NCBI GenBank assembly: GCA_965222175.1
Contig: OZ244938.1
Coordinates: 3,596,001-3,660,000 of the forward strand
Length of the DNA: 64,000 nucleotides
Direction: 5' to 3'
Origin: NORP240 sp965222175
GTDB lineage: Bacteria; Pseudomonadota; Gammaproteobacteria; Pseudomonadales; Pseudohongiellaceae
The position numbers and the translations under genes were made by a program. Position 1 is the first letter of the stretch. Every line of letters begins with the position of its first letter. The notes under the pieces were generated by a model that was not told the DNA's origin, did not search any database, and saw nothing but the letters and a program-made list of their open reading frames with translations. Shown in pieces: positions 23,924 through 32,588 of this stretch.

Positions 23924-24178
23924 TCAGTAACCGGACTATGGCTGGTGCTGGCCGGCAGCATGGTGGTGTCGCATCTGCCGCTGTGACTATGGCAGACTTA
24001 TGCAAGCATCAGGCACAATTATGCCTATGCCCGTTCGGCTGATTTAATCCACAGCCCTGTCATGGAGACACGGGTCTGGGCAAGGGTGCCGGGAGATATC
24101 GTCTTCTCCGTTGGTGTTCTTGCCCTGGCCCTGGCGGTTTACCGGGCGTTTAGAATCAGTCCACTGGCGACCCGGTAA
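23924..24178 (+). pseudogene. 3' remnant of a norB/qNor-type nitric oxide reductase
   Basis: One frame reads LWLVLAGSMVVSHLPL, then a TGA stop at 23984-23986, then LWQTYASIRHNYAYARSADL, then METRVWARVPGDIVFSVGVL and a natural stop at 24178. This follows the C-terminal end of NorB proteins (LQTYASVEHGYWYARSAEF, then RWMRVPGDTVFAVGAL). Everything upstream, including the haem-copper catalytic core, is missing. It lies 8 bases after the nitronate monooxygenase gene, so the operon once probably ended with a quinol-type NO reductase. Identified by motif memory, not by search. Confidence 0.75.
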
Positions 24179-24295
24179 AAACCAGGAACCGATTCCGCAC
24201 TATCTGGACTTATCAGCTCGCCATGACATTCTTTGCGGATAGCTTGTATATTGCCAATCTAAGTATCCTCTGATCAGCTGAAACAGGAGAGTAAA

Positions 24296-24733
24296 TTGAG
24301 CAGACTAATTAGAGCAGGGCTGTATCTGGGCACTGGATTGCTTATCGTCGCTTTCGGGGTGCTTGGTCTGCAATATGTCGCCTCGGAGCGGATCGAAGTC
24401 GTTGAGCTGCACACCCTCAGTCCTGACGGCGAGAACGTCACGACCCGGCTGTGGGTCGTCGACCACGACGGGGTTTCTTATTTGCGGGTCGGTAGCGAAG
24501 GCTCCGGTTGGTACACACGGCTGATTGCCAATGAAGAATTCAACCTGACACGGCAAGGCGAAACGCTGACTTTCCGTGGCGTGCCCCGGCCCGGGATGAG
24601 CGAGGAAATCAACGATCTGATGCGAGAGAAGTACACCTGGGGAGACTCGGTGATCGCAATGCTGGTAGGCAACCGCGAAGGGTCAATTCCGATTGCGCTC
24701 ATTCCGGCCAGGAGTGCTGACGACAACGATTAG
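24296..24733 (+). CDS. Hypothetical membrane-anchored split-barrel-like protein
   Basis: A 145-residue protein starting at TTG 24296, preceded by AGGAG at a 6-base spacing; no better ATG exists. A membrane anchor lies at about residues 7-27. The rest (RLWVVDHDGVSYLRVGSEGS, GWYTRLIAN) resembles FMN-binding split-barrel or nitroreductase-like proteins of the deazaflavin-dependent type, as does the gene at 60886. Flavin binding is not proven. It follows the NO-related cluster but is separated from it by about 120 bases. Confidence 0.65.
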   Translation: MSRLIRAGLYLGTGLLIVAFGVLGLQYVASERIEVVELHTLSPDGENVTTRLWVVDHDGVSYLRVGSEGSGWYTRLIANEEFNLTRQGETLTFRGVPRPGMSEEINDLMREKYTWGDSVIAMLVGNREGSIPIALIPARSADDND

Positions 24734-24785
24734 CAGGCGGTTGGGGAACCCGTCTTGCAGTTAATGCCGGTAACGCCCCGGGGCA

Positions 24786-25679
24786 TTATTCAACAAATTC
24801 CCATCTTGAAAGCCGCTCCCTATCGCTCTGTGGCAGGTCACCGAAAACCAGGTCACGATAGCTTTCATCGCCATCCAGGAATAATTTCAACCAGGCCACT
24901 GCCATGCCGCCCACCAGGTCGTGCACATCGATATTGGGGTTCAGACCCACGTTCTCGGTCAGCGTATTGGCAATGAAGTGATTGCCGCCGGCAACTTCCA
25001 GGTACATCCTTGGTGCTGCGCTGGTCAGTCCCTGGTAAAGGGGCCAGGCATGTTGATCATTCGAAGCGATGCGGTCGATTTCACCGGCGAGCACCAGGGT
25101 TGGCACCGACACCGAGCTGACGTCACCGTTCGGGAGCCAGGGCGTAAACGGGATGGCAGCCCGCAACGCTTCGCTGTATTCATTGGCTGCCAGCAGTGTC
25201 CCGCCGCCACCCATTGAATGCCCCATGAGCGCCATGCGGTCTTCCAGGATCTTGCCACGCAGCATGCCACCCATCCGGCTGTTTTCGGCTTTAAGCATTG
25301 CCACCCCCGCCATCAGGGCCGCGGCTCTCAGGGGGGGACGTTCCTGCACATCGTTGGTGTCGAGGGTGAGGACAGCAAAACCGTGGGAGGCCAGGTGATA
25401 GCCCCACCACTGAATATTGATCTGCTTTTCGATAAAACCGGGAGCGATGACTACACCGGCAAAGTCCTGGGCCTTGTTGGCTGGAAAATAAAGCGTGGCG
25501 GCGCTGAACTCCGGAACCGGCGGCAGCTGGGAATAGTAGGCGACCTGGTAGGGACCGGACTGACCCAGATCGTCCCAATCCGGCGTCTGGGCGGCAACAT
25601 GGCCCGACAATAGATGCCCGGACAAAAGCAGATGACCGATAAACAGGAGGGAGAGCCTGAGCTGCGTGTGCAAATTCAT
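24786..25679 (-). CDS. PET-hydrolase/cutinase-like alpha/beta hydrolase (secreted)
   Basis: A 297-residue exported serine esterase. A leader of about 30 residues ends near HVAAQ. The core resembles bacterial cutinases and IsPETase: APGFIEKQ (oxyanion residue near 82), WWGYHLASHGFAVLTLDTND, the nucleophile elbow GHSMGGGG with Ser155, FTPWLPN with Trp181, acid Asp202 in AGEIDRIA, and His234 in GGNHF. The position of Trp159 in IsPETase is His here, as in cutinases. The protein has no Cys at all, so the C-terminal disulfide of these enzymes is absent. The natural substrate is probably a polyester or lipid ester. Confidence 0.82.
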   Translation of the reverse strand: MNLHTQLRLSLLFIGHLLLSGHLLSGHVAAQTPDWDDLGQSGPYQVAYYSQLPPVPEFSAATLYFPANKAQDFAGVVIAPGFIEKQINIQWWGYHLASHGFAVLTLDTNDVQERPPLRAAALMAGVAMLKAENSRMGGMLRGKILEDRMALMGHSMGGGGTLLAANEYSEALRAAIPFTPWLPNGDVSSVSVPTLVLAGEIDRIASNDQHAWPLYQGLTSAAPRMYLEVAGGNHFIANTLTENVGLNPNIDVHDLVGGMAVAWLKLFLDGDESYRDLVFGDLPQSDRERLSRWEFVE

Positions 25680-25867
25680 AGGTGGAAGACCTTCGGGTAG
25701 TTTCGGGTTCGAGTCAAGTTTAAATCATTGTTGTCCCACAATCTCCAGGTAGATGCATGCGCAGGCAGAATGCTGACGCTCAGCACGCCTCCTGTCCTGC
25801 GCAGATCTCCGCTAAGCGACACTTAAACGGTTGATCTGTTGCTGTTTATCCGGATCCTGGTCGCCGG

Positions 25868-26713
25868 TCAGTCACCGTCTGATCTGTCGATGCCAAGCCG
25901 CGCTGCGAGTTGAAGGAGACCTGGCACTAACGGCCTTTGCGGTTCTTTGAGACGCCACCATAGGATGTCGATAAGTCGATACAGATCCCGATAGTACCCG
26001 AGTCGCTCCCGGGGCAGTCCTGCGCCGTAGCCGGCCAGCAACAATTCCACGTCTTCATCGTCGGCACCCAGAATTTCCACCAGTACGGCGAGATCAAATA
26101 CCGGATCCCCCAAAGAGGCGTATTCCCAGTCAATGGCGATCCAGCCGTCCTGGTTGTCAATGATATTTTCAGCCAGCAGATCGTTGTGGCACAGGCAGAT
26201 TTTATCAGGGATCACCCGCGGCCTCTGCAGCAAGACCTCGACACATGCGCTGACAAGCCGTCCTGGATTGTCGATGGCATGGAAATACCGGACTGCCCGG
26301 TTGAGCGGATCCAGTGTCGACATTACCCGGGTTGGTGTTTCATGGATGGCCCGAAACAGGCCACCGGCCTCGACCAGCCAGGATCGATAGCCGTCCCTAT
26401 CGGGATGTCCGCCGGACGCGAAACGGGTGACCAGAACCTCCTGGTTGCCGTAAACCACACAGGGGGCATACTCCCTGGCGGCGATATCCTCCAGGATCTG
26501 CAGTTCCCTGCGCCGGTCCACTCCCAGGTTGCCGGCGGGTCGGTTAAGCCTCACCACGAACTGACTGCTGCCGTCGGAGACCAGGAACGCGTCGTTGCTT
26601 TTACCGCCGAGTTTTCTGAGCAGTTCGGGTTGCCGGGCAGGACACACCTTCCAGGATGACCACTGCGCCAGGGTGTGCGTCAGGCGGTCTGTTGTCGATA
26701 GCTCTTGACCCAT
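25868..26713 (-). CDS. APH-family small-molecule kinase, probable thiamine kinase
   Basis: A 281-residue aminoglycoside/choline kinase-fold protein. The nucleotide-binding lobe contains FLVSDGSSQFVVRLNRPAG. Brenner motif CHNDLLAENII lies near residue 174, followed by the metal-binding AIDWEYASLGDPVFDLA near 192. It overlaps the transporter gene by 34 bases and is the last gene of a riboswitch-controlled thiamine operon. Phosphorylation of imported thiamine, as by ThiK, is the most economical function. The substrate is inferred from context; choline kinase-like activity cannot be excluded. Confidence 0.8.
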   Translation of the reverse strand: MGQELSTTDRLTHTLAQWSSWKVCPARQPELLRKLGGKSNDAFLVSDGSSQFVVRLNRPAGNLGVDRRRELQILEDIAAREYAPCVVYGNQEVLVTRFASGGHPDRDGYRSWLVEAGGLFRAIHETPTRVMSTLDPLNRAVRYFHAIDNPGRLVSACVEVLLQRPRVIPDKICLCHNDLLAENIIDNQDGWIAIDWEYASLGDPVFDLAVLVEILGADDEDVELLLAGYGAGLPRERLGYYRDLYRLIDILWWRLKEPQRPLVPGLLQLAARLGIDRSDGD

Positions 26714-27282
26714 GCCGCCCAGCCGAAAAAGATGATCACGATGTACAGTGCAAAAAGCAGTGCCGTAAAGTAAAGGCCCCGATCAAGATAAAGATAAATC
26801 GAAACGCCATCGATCACCAGCCAGTAAATCCAGTTCTCGAGAATTTTTTTTGCCACCATGAACGTGGTAATGATGGCGCCCCAGGTAGTAAATGAATCCA
26901 GCAGGGGAAGACTGGCACTGGTATAAGCCGTCAGCAGGAAGGTTGACAGCACGGTGCAGACGCCAATAACAGTGATGGCCACCAGGTGTTGCGTGGTCGT
27001 CCAGGTTGAAATGGCCAGCGAGTGATGCGCGCCGCTACCGTGAGTCCACTGGTACCAGCCATAAAGCGCCATGGCGAAATAGAACACCTGCAGGGCCGCC
27101 TCCATGTACAGGCCCACCCCTGAAAATATCACCAGATAAATAGCGGTGGACACCATGGCGGCCAACCAGCAGGCAAGGTGCTCGCGTACGGCAAGCAGCA
27201 GATAGGCGACGGCAAACGCTACCGCGGTCAATTCCACGACCGAGTTGCCGCGCGCCTGTTCCATCAGGGTATCCAGCAACAT
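26680..27282 (-). CDS. PnuC/PnuT-family transporter, probable thiamine transporter
   Basis: A 200-residue inner-membrane protein with about seven helices and the family's aromatic pattern (EAALQVFYFAMALYGWYQW near residue 58-76, ENWIYWLVIDGVSIYLYL near 150). PnuC takes nicotinamide riboside. Members linked to TPP riboswitches are called PnuT and take thiamine, which fits this locus better. The start directly abuts the YkoF-like gene. The adjacent kinase would trap the substrate by phosphorylation. Confidence 0.85.
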   Translation of the reverse strand: MLLDTLMEQARGNSVVELTAVAFAVAYLLLAVREHLACWLAAMVSTAIYLVIFSGVGLYMEAALQVFYFAMALYGWYQWTHGSGAHHSLAISTWTTTQHLVAITVIGVCTVLSTFLLTAYTSASLPLLDSFTTWGAIITTFMVAKKILENWIYWLVIDGVSIYLYLDRGLYFTALLFALYIVIIFFGWAAWVKSYRQQTA

Positions 27283-27543
27283 TCAGTCCCCGGCAAGGCC
27301 ACGCAGATCATCCATCAACAGCTTGATGACAAAGCAGCCTTTGCCCCACTTCTCCCAACTGTGGCGAACCTCCTCCTTGAGGAGGTCCATCACCTCGTCA
27401 TAGTCGCCATACATCTGTGTCGACAGGTCCGTGCGGACGATATGGACGTCGGGGTGCGCGCTGATCCGCTGGATAAACTCCCGAATTGCCGGTTTGTAGT
27501 CTTCGTTGAGTGGATACAGACTGATTTCCATTGATGCTTTCAT
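27283..27543 (-). CDS. YkoF-related thiamine/HMP-binding protein
   Basis: An 86-residue cytoplasmic protein with one ferredoxin-like alpha-beta unit of the YkoF/MTH1187 thiamine-binding type: MEISLYPLNEDYKPAIREFI, VHIVRTDLSTQMYGDYDEVM, CFVIKLLMD. YkoF binds thiamine and hydroxymethylpyrimidine, and related small proteins occur in TPP-riboswitch operons. It directly precedes the transporter gene (start-to-stop with no gap). About 190 bases separate it from the receptor gene, with no other gene in between. Confidence 0.75.
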   Translation of the reverse strand: MKASMEISLYPLNEDYKPAIREFIQRISAHPDVHIVRTDLSTQMYGDYDEVMDLLKEEVRHSWEKWGKGCFVIKLLMDDLRGLAGD

Positions 27544-27730
27544 GAGCTCGTCTTCCGTCTGGTTAAGCAGGTTGTTGAAAAATAACCACCGGCTGCGGAA
27601 TGCAGAATCAGTGCGAGCAGACCCAGGCCAGTTGCTGGTTTCCTAAGTGCCTTTACACCGTGTAAATTGCGCTTTTTTCGCCAGTTATTGCCGCGTCCTG
27701 AACACGCTCAGACGCTGCTTCAAGCGCCGG

Positions 27731-29788
27731 TCAGAATGTATAGTCCAGGGCGGCGCCGATAATCCGCGGCTCGCCGAACTGCACATAGGGTTCGACAGCA
27801 TAGTTCTTGCGCGGGTCGTTGCCGAAGCTGCCGAAGCCACGAACCGTGTAGTCGTCATCGGTGAGATTCCTTCCCCAGATACTGAAGGTCCAACCTCCGG
27901 TTCCATAACCCATCCTCGCGTTCAGCAGCGTGTGTCCGGTACTGCGCACATTGTGACGGTCGGAGAAATAAAAGTCGTCCTTGCCGTCCACAGACAGATT
28001 GACAAACCATCCCGACCTGGCGAAGTTTGCCGCCAACGTGTACATGTAAGCCGGGGCCTGGGCCTGTTCCCTGCCTGCCAGGTCCTCGCCGAATTCATTG
28101 ATGAACCGGTCAAACTCCGTATCAAGCAGGCCGATGCCGGCGGTGAGCGTAACACCATCGGTAACATTCCAGTCTGCCTCCAATTCAAGCCCCCGGTTGG
28201 TGCCTTCAGCGGCATTACCGATGAAATCGATGAATTCCGTGGTCCCGTCGCCCCGCGGCCTCACCAGGGAGCTTTTGACCTGTTGATCACGGCGGACGTC
28301 GTAGAACAACGCTGTCCGGTAGGCAAGACGTCCGGACAGGAGAGTCCCCTTGATGCCGGCTTCGGCCTCCCACAGGAACTCCGAATCGAACTGTCTCAGG
28401 TCCGCATCAAGGGAACCGTCGGTATTGAATCCACCGGCCTTGTAGCCCCGCGCCAGGCTTACGTAGGCCAGGCTGCTGTCGCCCAGCAGCCATTTGAGGG
28501 CAATTCGTCCACCGTGGAGATTTTCATCCGGGCTGAAGGCGACTCCTGCCGAATCGGCGTATTCCGTGCGGCGGTTTTCCAGTCGAAGTCCCACGGCAAC
28601 GATGAAGTCGTCCGTCACATTGATGTCGATCTGGGTGAAAGCCGCCAGGGTTGCGAAGCTGAACCCGCTGTTGAAGGGGCCGGCCAGGTAAGTGTACTCG
28701 CGGCGCAGATCCTCGTCGGAGTCGAACGCATAGATGCCCACCACCCAGTCGGCCCGGTCGGTGAACAGGCGACTCGCTTCGTTGGACAACAGCCTGGCCT
28801 CGAAGCTGCCCGTCCGCCGTTGGCGACTATAGTTATCCGTGGAGGTATAGCCGAACGGGTGAATACCGGTAAAAGTCCAGTCCTCATCGTAACCGTACTC
28901 CAGGTCAGAGCGTGCTCCCGACGCCAGGATCTCCACGTTCATACGGTCCAGTCGCCACTGGCTGTCGATGCTCAGTGCGGTGGTCTGCTGCCTGTCGTGA
29001 CCGGGTTCGTCGGAGAGCGTCGTGCGGGTGTTGTCCAGGGAAAAGGCGTCGTAGCCGTTGTCCACGTCCAGGTGGAATACGGTCAATCTCGTGGTGTTGT
29101 TGATGGCTGGTTCAAAGTCCAGTTTTCCCCGAATCGTGGTCTCATCCCGGGCATTGACGTCATCGCGATCCAGAAACGCGTTATAGGTATAGCCATCGGA
29201 TCGATGCTTACGGGCAGCAAGGCGAAAGGCCAGGTTGTCCCCCAGCGGCCCGGACACCACACCTCCCAGGCTCGCGGTATCGTAGTCGGCTACGCTGGAC
29301 TGGATGGCAGCGGTGAAGACTTCCGCCGGGTCACGGGTCTTGATGTTGATCAGTCCGGCCAGGGCGTTCGCTCCGTAGCGGGTGCCCTGTGGTCCCCGCA
29401 GCACTTCCACCTGCTCGACATCGAACAGGGTGGCGGCACTGCCGATGCCACTCATGTCGACGCCATCGACGAGGATACCCACCGAGGGATTGATGGGATC
29501 GACAAACTGGCTGCGTTCGCCGATACCGCGGATCTGGAAAAATCGCGCGCGGCCGGTGCCGCCGGCGAAATTGACGTTGGGGATGCTGGCGACTATGTCT
29601 TCAAGCTGCTCGGCATTGCGGGCACGAATGACCTCTTCCGGGACGACGCTGACGCTGGCGGGTATCTCCAGTTGACCGGCATCGCGAAAATCGGCTGTGA
29701 CCAGGATCTCCTCGATTTCTTCGGCGCCGCGGACGGACGGGGGCAGCAGGACAGCGGTGGTAATAACTAACAGAAGTAAACGTTGCAT
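27731..29788 (-). CDS. TonB-dependent outer-membrane receptor, probable thiamine receptor
   Basis: A 685-residue exported receptor. A leader of about 22 residues is followed by a TonB-box-like region (EEIEEILVTADFRD) and a plug domain (VSVVPEEVIRARNAEQLEDI, then VEVLRGPQGTRYGANALAGL). A 22-strand barrel ends in LDYTF. The TPP riboswitch in the 5' leader and the transporter and kinase genes downstream make thiamine or its phosphates the likely ligand. The long open frame on the opposite strand is a codon-bias shadow. Confidence 0.93.
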   Translation of the reverse strand: MQRLLLLVITTAVLLPPSVRGAEEIEEILVTADFRDAGQLEIPASVSVVPEEVIRARNAEQLEDIVASIPNVNFAGGTGRARFFQIRGIGERSQFVDPINPSVGILVDGVDMSGIGSAATLFDVEQVEVLRGPQGTRYGANALAGLINIKTRDPAEVFTAAIQSSVADYDTASLGGVVSGPLGDNLAFRLAARKHRSDGYTYNAFLDRDDVNARDETTIRGKLDFEPAINNTTRLTVFHLDVDNGYDAFSLDNTRTTLSDEPGHDRQQTTALSIDSQWRLDRMNVEILASGARSDLEYGYDEDWTFTGIHPFGYTSTDNYSRQRRTGSFEARLLSNEASRLFTDRADWVVGIYAFDSDEDLRREYTYLAGPFNSGFSFATLAAFTQIDINVTDDFIVAVGLRLENRRTEYADSAGVAFSPDENLHGGRIALKWLLGDSSLAYVSLARGYKAGGFNTDGSLDADLRQFDSEFLWEAEAGIKGTLLSGRLAYRTALFYDVRRDQQVKSSLVRPRGDGTTEFIDFIGNAAEGTNRGLELEADWNVTDGVTLTAGIGLLDTEFDRFINEFGEDLAGREQAQAPAYMYTLAANFARSGWFVNLSVDGKDDFYFSDRHNVRSTGHTLLNARMGYGTGGWTFSIWGRNLTDDDYTVRGFGSFGNDPRKNYAVEPYVQFGEPRIIGAALDYTF

Positions 29789-29861
29789 GGCCTCTCCACA
29801 ACAGGATGTTGGTAAAAGAGACCCGGCTTCAGACGCGGTAAAAGTACAAGGAGTGCGACCT

Positions 29862-29960
29862 TCCTTTCCCTACGCCGGTATTAACCGGATCAGGTTCCAG
29901 GGTTTGCCGCGACAGCGAACCGTCGACGGGCATCTCAGGCGCAAGCGCCACCCCTAAGGA
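29862..29960 (-). ncRNA. TPP riboswitch (THI element)
   Basis: Read on the minus strand, the conserved elements occur in order: AGGGGTGGC...GCCTGAGATG (P2/J2-3 region), a variable P3 arm, then CCTGATCCGGTTAATACCGG and CGTAGGGAA (P4/P5 sensor). P1 can form between CCTT near 29957 and AAGG near 29865. It lies about 75 bases upstream of the TonB receptor gene. It would repress the operon when thiamine diphosphate is plentiful. The expression platform was not resolved. Confidence 0.96.
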
Positions 29961-30155
29961 CGGCGCCATTATAACCCAACAGGCGCCCGGCGCTACGCTG
30001 ACCTGGACGATTCTGTGGTCTTTTTCAGCACCGGTGACGCCGATTCCGTGATACTGGCCCGGCGGAGTCGACGCACGAGTTGCCCCGCAATCCGGCGGCT
30101 GTTATCCTCGCCTTAATGCAGTAAACTATTAAAAGTTTTCCCTATATCGCTCTAC

Positions 30156-30183
30156 ATAGGGCAAGTGAAATAGGGCAAGTGAA
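30156..30183. repeat. 14-base direct repeat upstream of the dehydrogenase genes
   Basis: ATAGGGCAAGTGAA is present twice in exact tandem, 48 bases before the start of the E1 alpha gene. A CCCTATA at 30140 could pair with the first copy. It may be a regulator site or the result of slippage. The rest of 29961-30230 contains the divergent promoter regions and no gene. Confidence 0.6.
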
Positions 30184-30230
30184 AAAACAGGCGCAATATC
30201 CGACCAGAAAAAATACGGGGAGTGAGTTCC

Positions 30231-31556
30231 ATGTCAGAAGAAACAACAATGATGGACCGACGCACCTTGCTGAAGATGATGGGCGCCGCGGGCGCCTCCG
30301 CCACCGTGCTCTCGGCCTGCGGGTCACCTTCATCCGGAACGGGGCAGCAACTGACCTCAACCACCGGCCTCACCGGCGCCGAATTCGGGCAGTCGGTTGA
30401 CCTTGCAACCAGCGGACCTGGCGGCAACAAGAACTGGCAGCCCGGCGATGCGCTGAAGTTTCTGCCGGCTGAGCGAATTCCCACCAGCGGCCCCGCAGCG
30501 GACCGGCTTGCCAGCCTCCCCAGGGAGAGGCTGCTGGGCTTCTATCGCACCATGCAGGCCAGCCGGGTGTGGGAATCCACGATGAAGGACCTCTTTCTTG
30601 CCGGCGATGACGGCCTGTACGGTGCTTTCCATGCCTACATCGGCGAAGAAGCCATTGCCGCAGGCGTTATGGGGGCACTCCGGGACGATGACTACATTGC
30701 CTCCACGCACCGTGGTCACGGCCACCTGATCGCCAAGGGGGGCGACCTCAACCGGATGTCGGCGGAGATATTCTTCAAGGCCAATGGCTACAACAAGGGC
30801 TACGGCGGCTCCATGCACATTACCGACATGTCCAAGGGCATCCTGGGCATGAACGGCATAGTCGGGGCCAGCTACTACATGGCGGCAGGAGCCGGACTGC
30901 GGGCGAAAGTCCGGGGTACCGACCAGGTGGCCGTGGCTTTCTTCGGTGATGGCGCCTCGGCATCACCCTATTACTTCAGTGCGGTGCGCAGCGCCGTCAA
31001 TGAAAACATTCCGGTCATTTTCGTGCTGGAGAACAACCTGCAGTACATGGGTGTCCCGGTGGCGCGACATTCACCCACCAAGTTCGTCGCCGATTACACC
31101 AAGGGTCTGCAGATCCCCCACCACATCGTTGACGGCAACGATGTGACCGCTGTCTTTGATGCTGCCTCGGCGGCCGTGGACCGCGCCCGGGCAGGCCAGG
31201 GGCCGACAGTCATCGAGGGCATCACCTATCGCTGGTACGACCATGCCGGTTTCTCGGGTGCAAGAATCGGTGAAGACGGTGCCATGAGGATTCCCTACCG
31301 CACCGACGAAGAAGTCCTTGGCTGGATTTCCCGGGACCCGATCACCCGCTACCGTACCTGGCTGCTGGACAAGGGCCTGGTTTCCGAGGCGGACATAGAC
31401 GCCGTCGTGGCCAGGGTGAGGGACGAGGTCGATGCCTCGGTGGAATTTGCCCGCAATGGCAGTGAACCTGCCGCGGAAGCCGGCGTCAGCCATACTTTCG
31501 CCGAGTCCGATGCCGTGCGGACCCAATTCTACAATCGCAAGGGAATCGCCACCTGA
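30231..31556 (+). CDS. Tat-exported lipoprotein form of 2-oxoacid dehydrogenase E1 alpha subunit
   Basis: A 441-residue thiamine-diphosphate enzyme subunit. The N-terminus has a twin-arginine motif DRRTLLKMMG near residue 9, a short hydrophobic stretch, then a lipobox VLSAC near 27, which predicts Tat export and lipidation. The catalytic domain is a normal E1 alpha: HRGHGHLIAKG, GGSMHITD, and the ThDP site FFGDGASA with NN at the expected distance (FVLENN). GGGGAG lies 8 bases before ATG 30231. E1 alpha proteins of pyruvate or branched-chain complexes are normally cytoplasmic with no leader, so this is unusual. The beta subunit follows after 30 bases. Confidence 0.88.
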   Translation: MSEETTMMDRRTLLKMMGAAGASATVLSACGSPSSGTGQQLTSTTGLTGAEFGQSVDLATSGPGGNKNWQPGDALKFLPAERIPTSGPAADRLASLPRERLLGFYRTMQASRVWESTMKDLFLAGDDGLYGAFHAYIGEEAIAAGVMGALRDDDYIASTHRGHGHLIAKGGDLNRMSAEIFFKANGYNKGYGGSMHITDMSKGILGMNGIVGASYYMAAGAGLRAKVRGTDQVAVAFFGDGASASPYYFSAVRSAVNENIPVIFVLENNLQYMGVPVARHSPTKFVADYTKGLQIPHHIVDGNDVTAVFDAASAAVDRARAGQGPTVIEGITYRWYDHAGFSGARIGEDGAMRIPYRTDEEVLGWISRDPITRYRTWLLDKGLVSEADIDAVVARVRDEVDASVEFARNGSEPAAEAGVSHTFAESDAVRTQFYNRKGIAT

Positions 31557-31586
31557 TCGGTAGCAGACTCCGGAGGAGAATTCGTT

Positions 31587-32588
31587 ATGGCAGAACAAGC
31601 ACTAAGAATCAGAAAGTCTTACGGATATGCCCAGCTGGAAGCCGTTGCCTGGGAGATGCGCAACGATCCGGACATGGTCTATTACTACGAGTACCAGGTA
31701 CCCATTTCGGCGTTACCTACCGGCGAGATTCTCGATCTGGCCAATGAATTCGGTCCCGATCGCACTTCCGGGTCCGGCTGGCCCATCGACGAGCAGTGGA
31801 TCGTCGGCGCCGCCATCGGGGCCGCTACCGCGGGTTCGAAAGCCATTGCCCGGCTGCCCAGCATGGCGCAGATTTACGCCGTCGAGTACGTCTTCAACCA
31901 GGCCGGCAAAATCAGGGCCATGACCGGGGGCCAGGCCAACATGCCTTTCGTACTGTGGATCGACGGCTCCAGTCGCGGTCGCGGCTCTGCCGGACAGCAC
32001 ACGGACGTCGGCGCCGAGGCGATCTATGCCAACCTGCCGGGCCTCAAGGTTGTCTGCCCGAGCAACTCTTATGATGCCAAGGGCCTGCTGCATACGGCCA
32101 TTCGTGATCCGGACCCGGTGGTTTACATGGACTACCCGGAAGTGCGCAGCGGCCAGCAGCCTGACGTTCCCGATGACCCCTACGAGATTACCCTGGGTCA
32201 AGCGGCGATACGCCAGGAAGGTACTGACCTGACTATCGTGGCCTGGGCGCCGGCGACGGTGGACGTGCGCCGCGCCCTGCCGGAAATTGCCAATGCCGGC
32301 ATCAGCGCCGAGTTTATCGATCCCAGGTCACTGAAGCCCCTGGATGTGGAGACTCTGGCCCGCTCAGTTGAAAAAACCGGACGCCTGCTGGTTGTCGATC
32401 ACGGTCACTACACCAATGGCTTCGGCTCCCATGTGATTGCCGAGGTCGCCCAGGCGGTGCCCGGAGCGCGGTACGCCAAGATCGCGTTTCCCGATGTGCC
32501 GGGACCGGGTTCCGGTACCATGATGGAATGGTTGCGACCGGATGCGCCAAAAATCGTCGATGCGGCCAAGCAACTGGTGAGAGCCTAG
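31587..32588 (+). CDS. 2-oxoacid dehydrogenase E1 beta subunit (ThDP-dependent)
   Basis: A 333-residue transketolase-type beta subunit without a leader. The catalytic Glu that activates ThDP is in WPIDEQWIVGAAIGAATAG near residue 72. Further family segments are SAGQHTDVGAEAIYANLPGL near 132 and VYMDYPEV. The C-terminal domain contains IDPRSLKPLDVETL and a VVDHGHYTNGFGSHV segment. GGAGGAG lies about 9 bases before the ATG. Because it lacks its own signal, export would require co-transport with the Tat-signalled alpha subunit. No E2 or E3 gene is in the window. Confidence 0.93.
   Translation: MAEQALRIRKSYGYAQLEAVAWEMRNDPDMVYYYEYQVPISALPTGEILDLANEFGPDRTSGSGWPIDEQWIVGAAIGAATAGSKAIARLPSMAQIYAVEYVFNQAGKIRAMTGGQANMPFVLWIDGSSRGRGSAGQHTDVGAEAIYANLPGLKVVCPSNSYDAKGLLHTAIRDPDPVVYMDYPEVRSGQQPDVPDDPYEITLGQAAIRQEGTDLTIVAWAPATVDVRRALPEIANAGISAEFIDPRSLKPLDVETLARSVEKTGRLLVVDHGHYTNGFGSHVIAEVAQAVPGARYAKIAFPDVPGPGSGTMMEWLRPDAPKIVDAAKQLVRA

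Noticed and set aside
27647..29770. A 707-codon open frame on the plus strand.
   Set aside because: It lies fully antisense to the TonB receptor, has no ribosome site and no family-like sequence. Long antisense frames are common in GC-rich genes.
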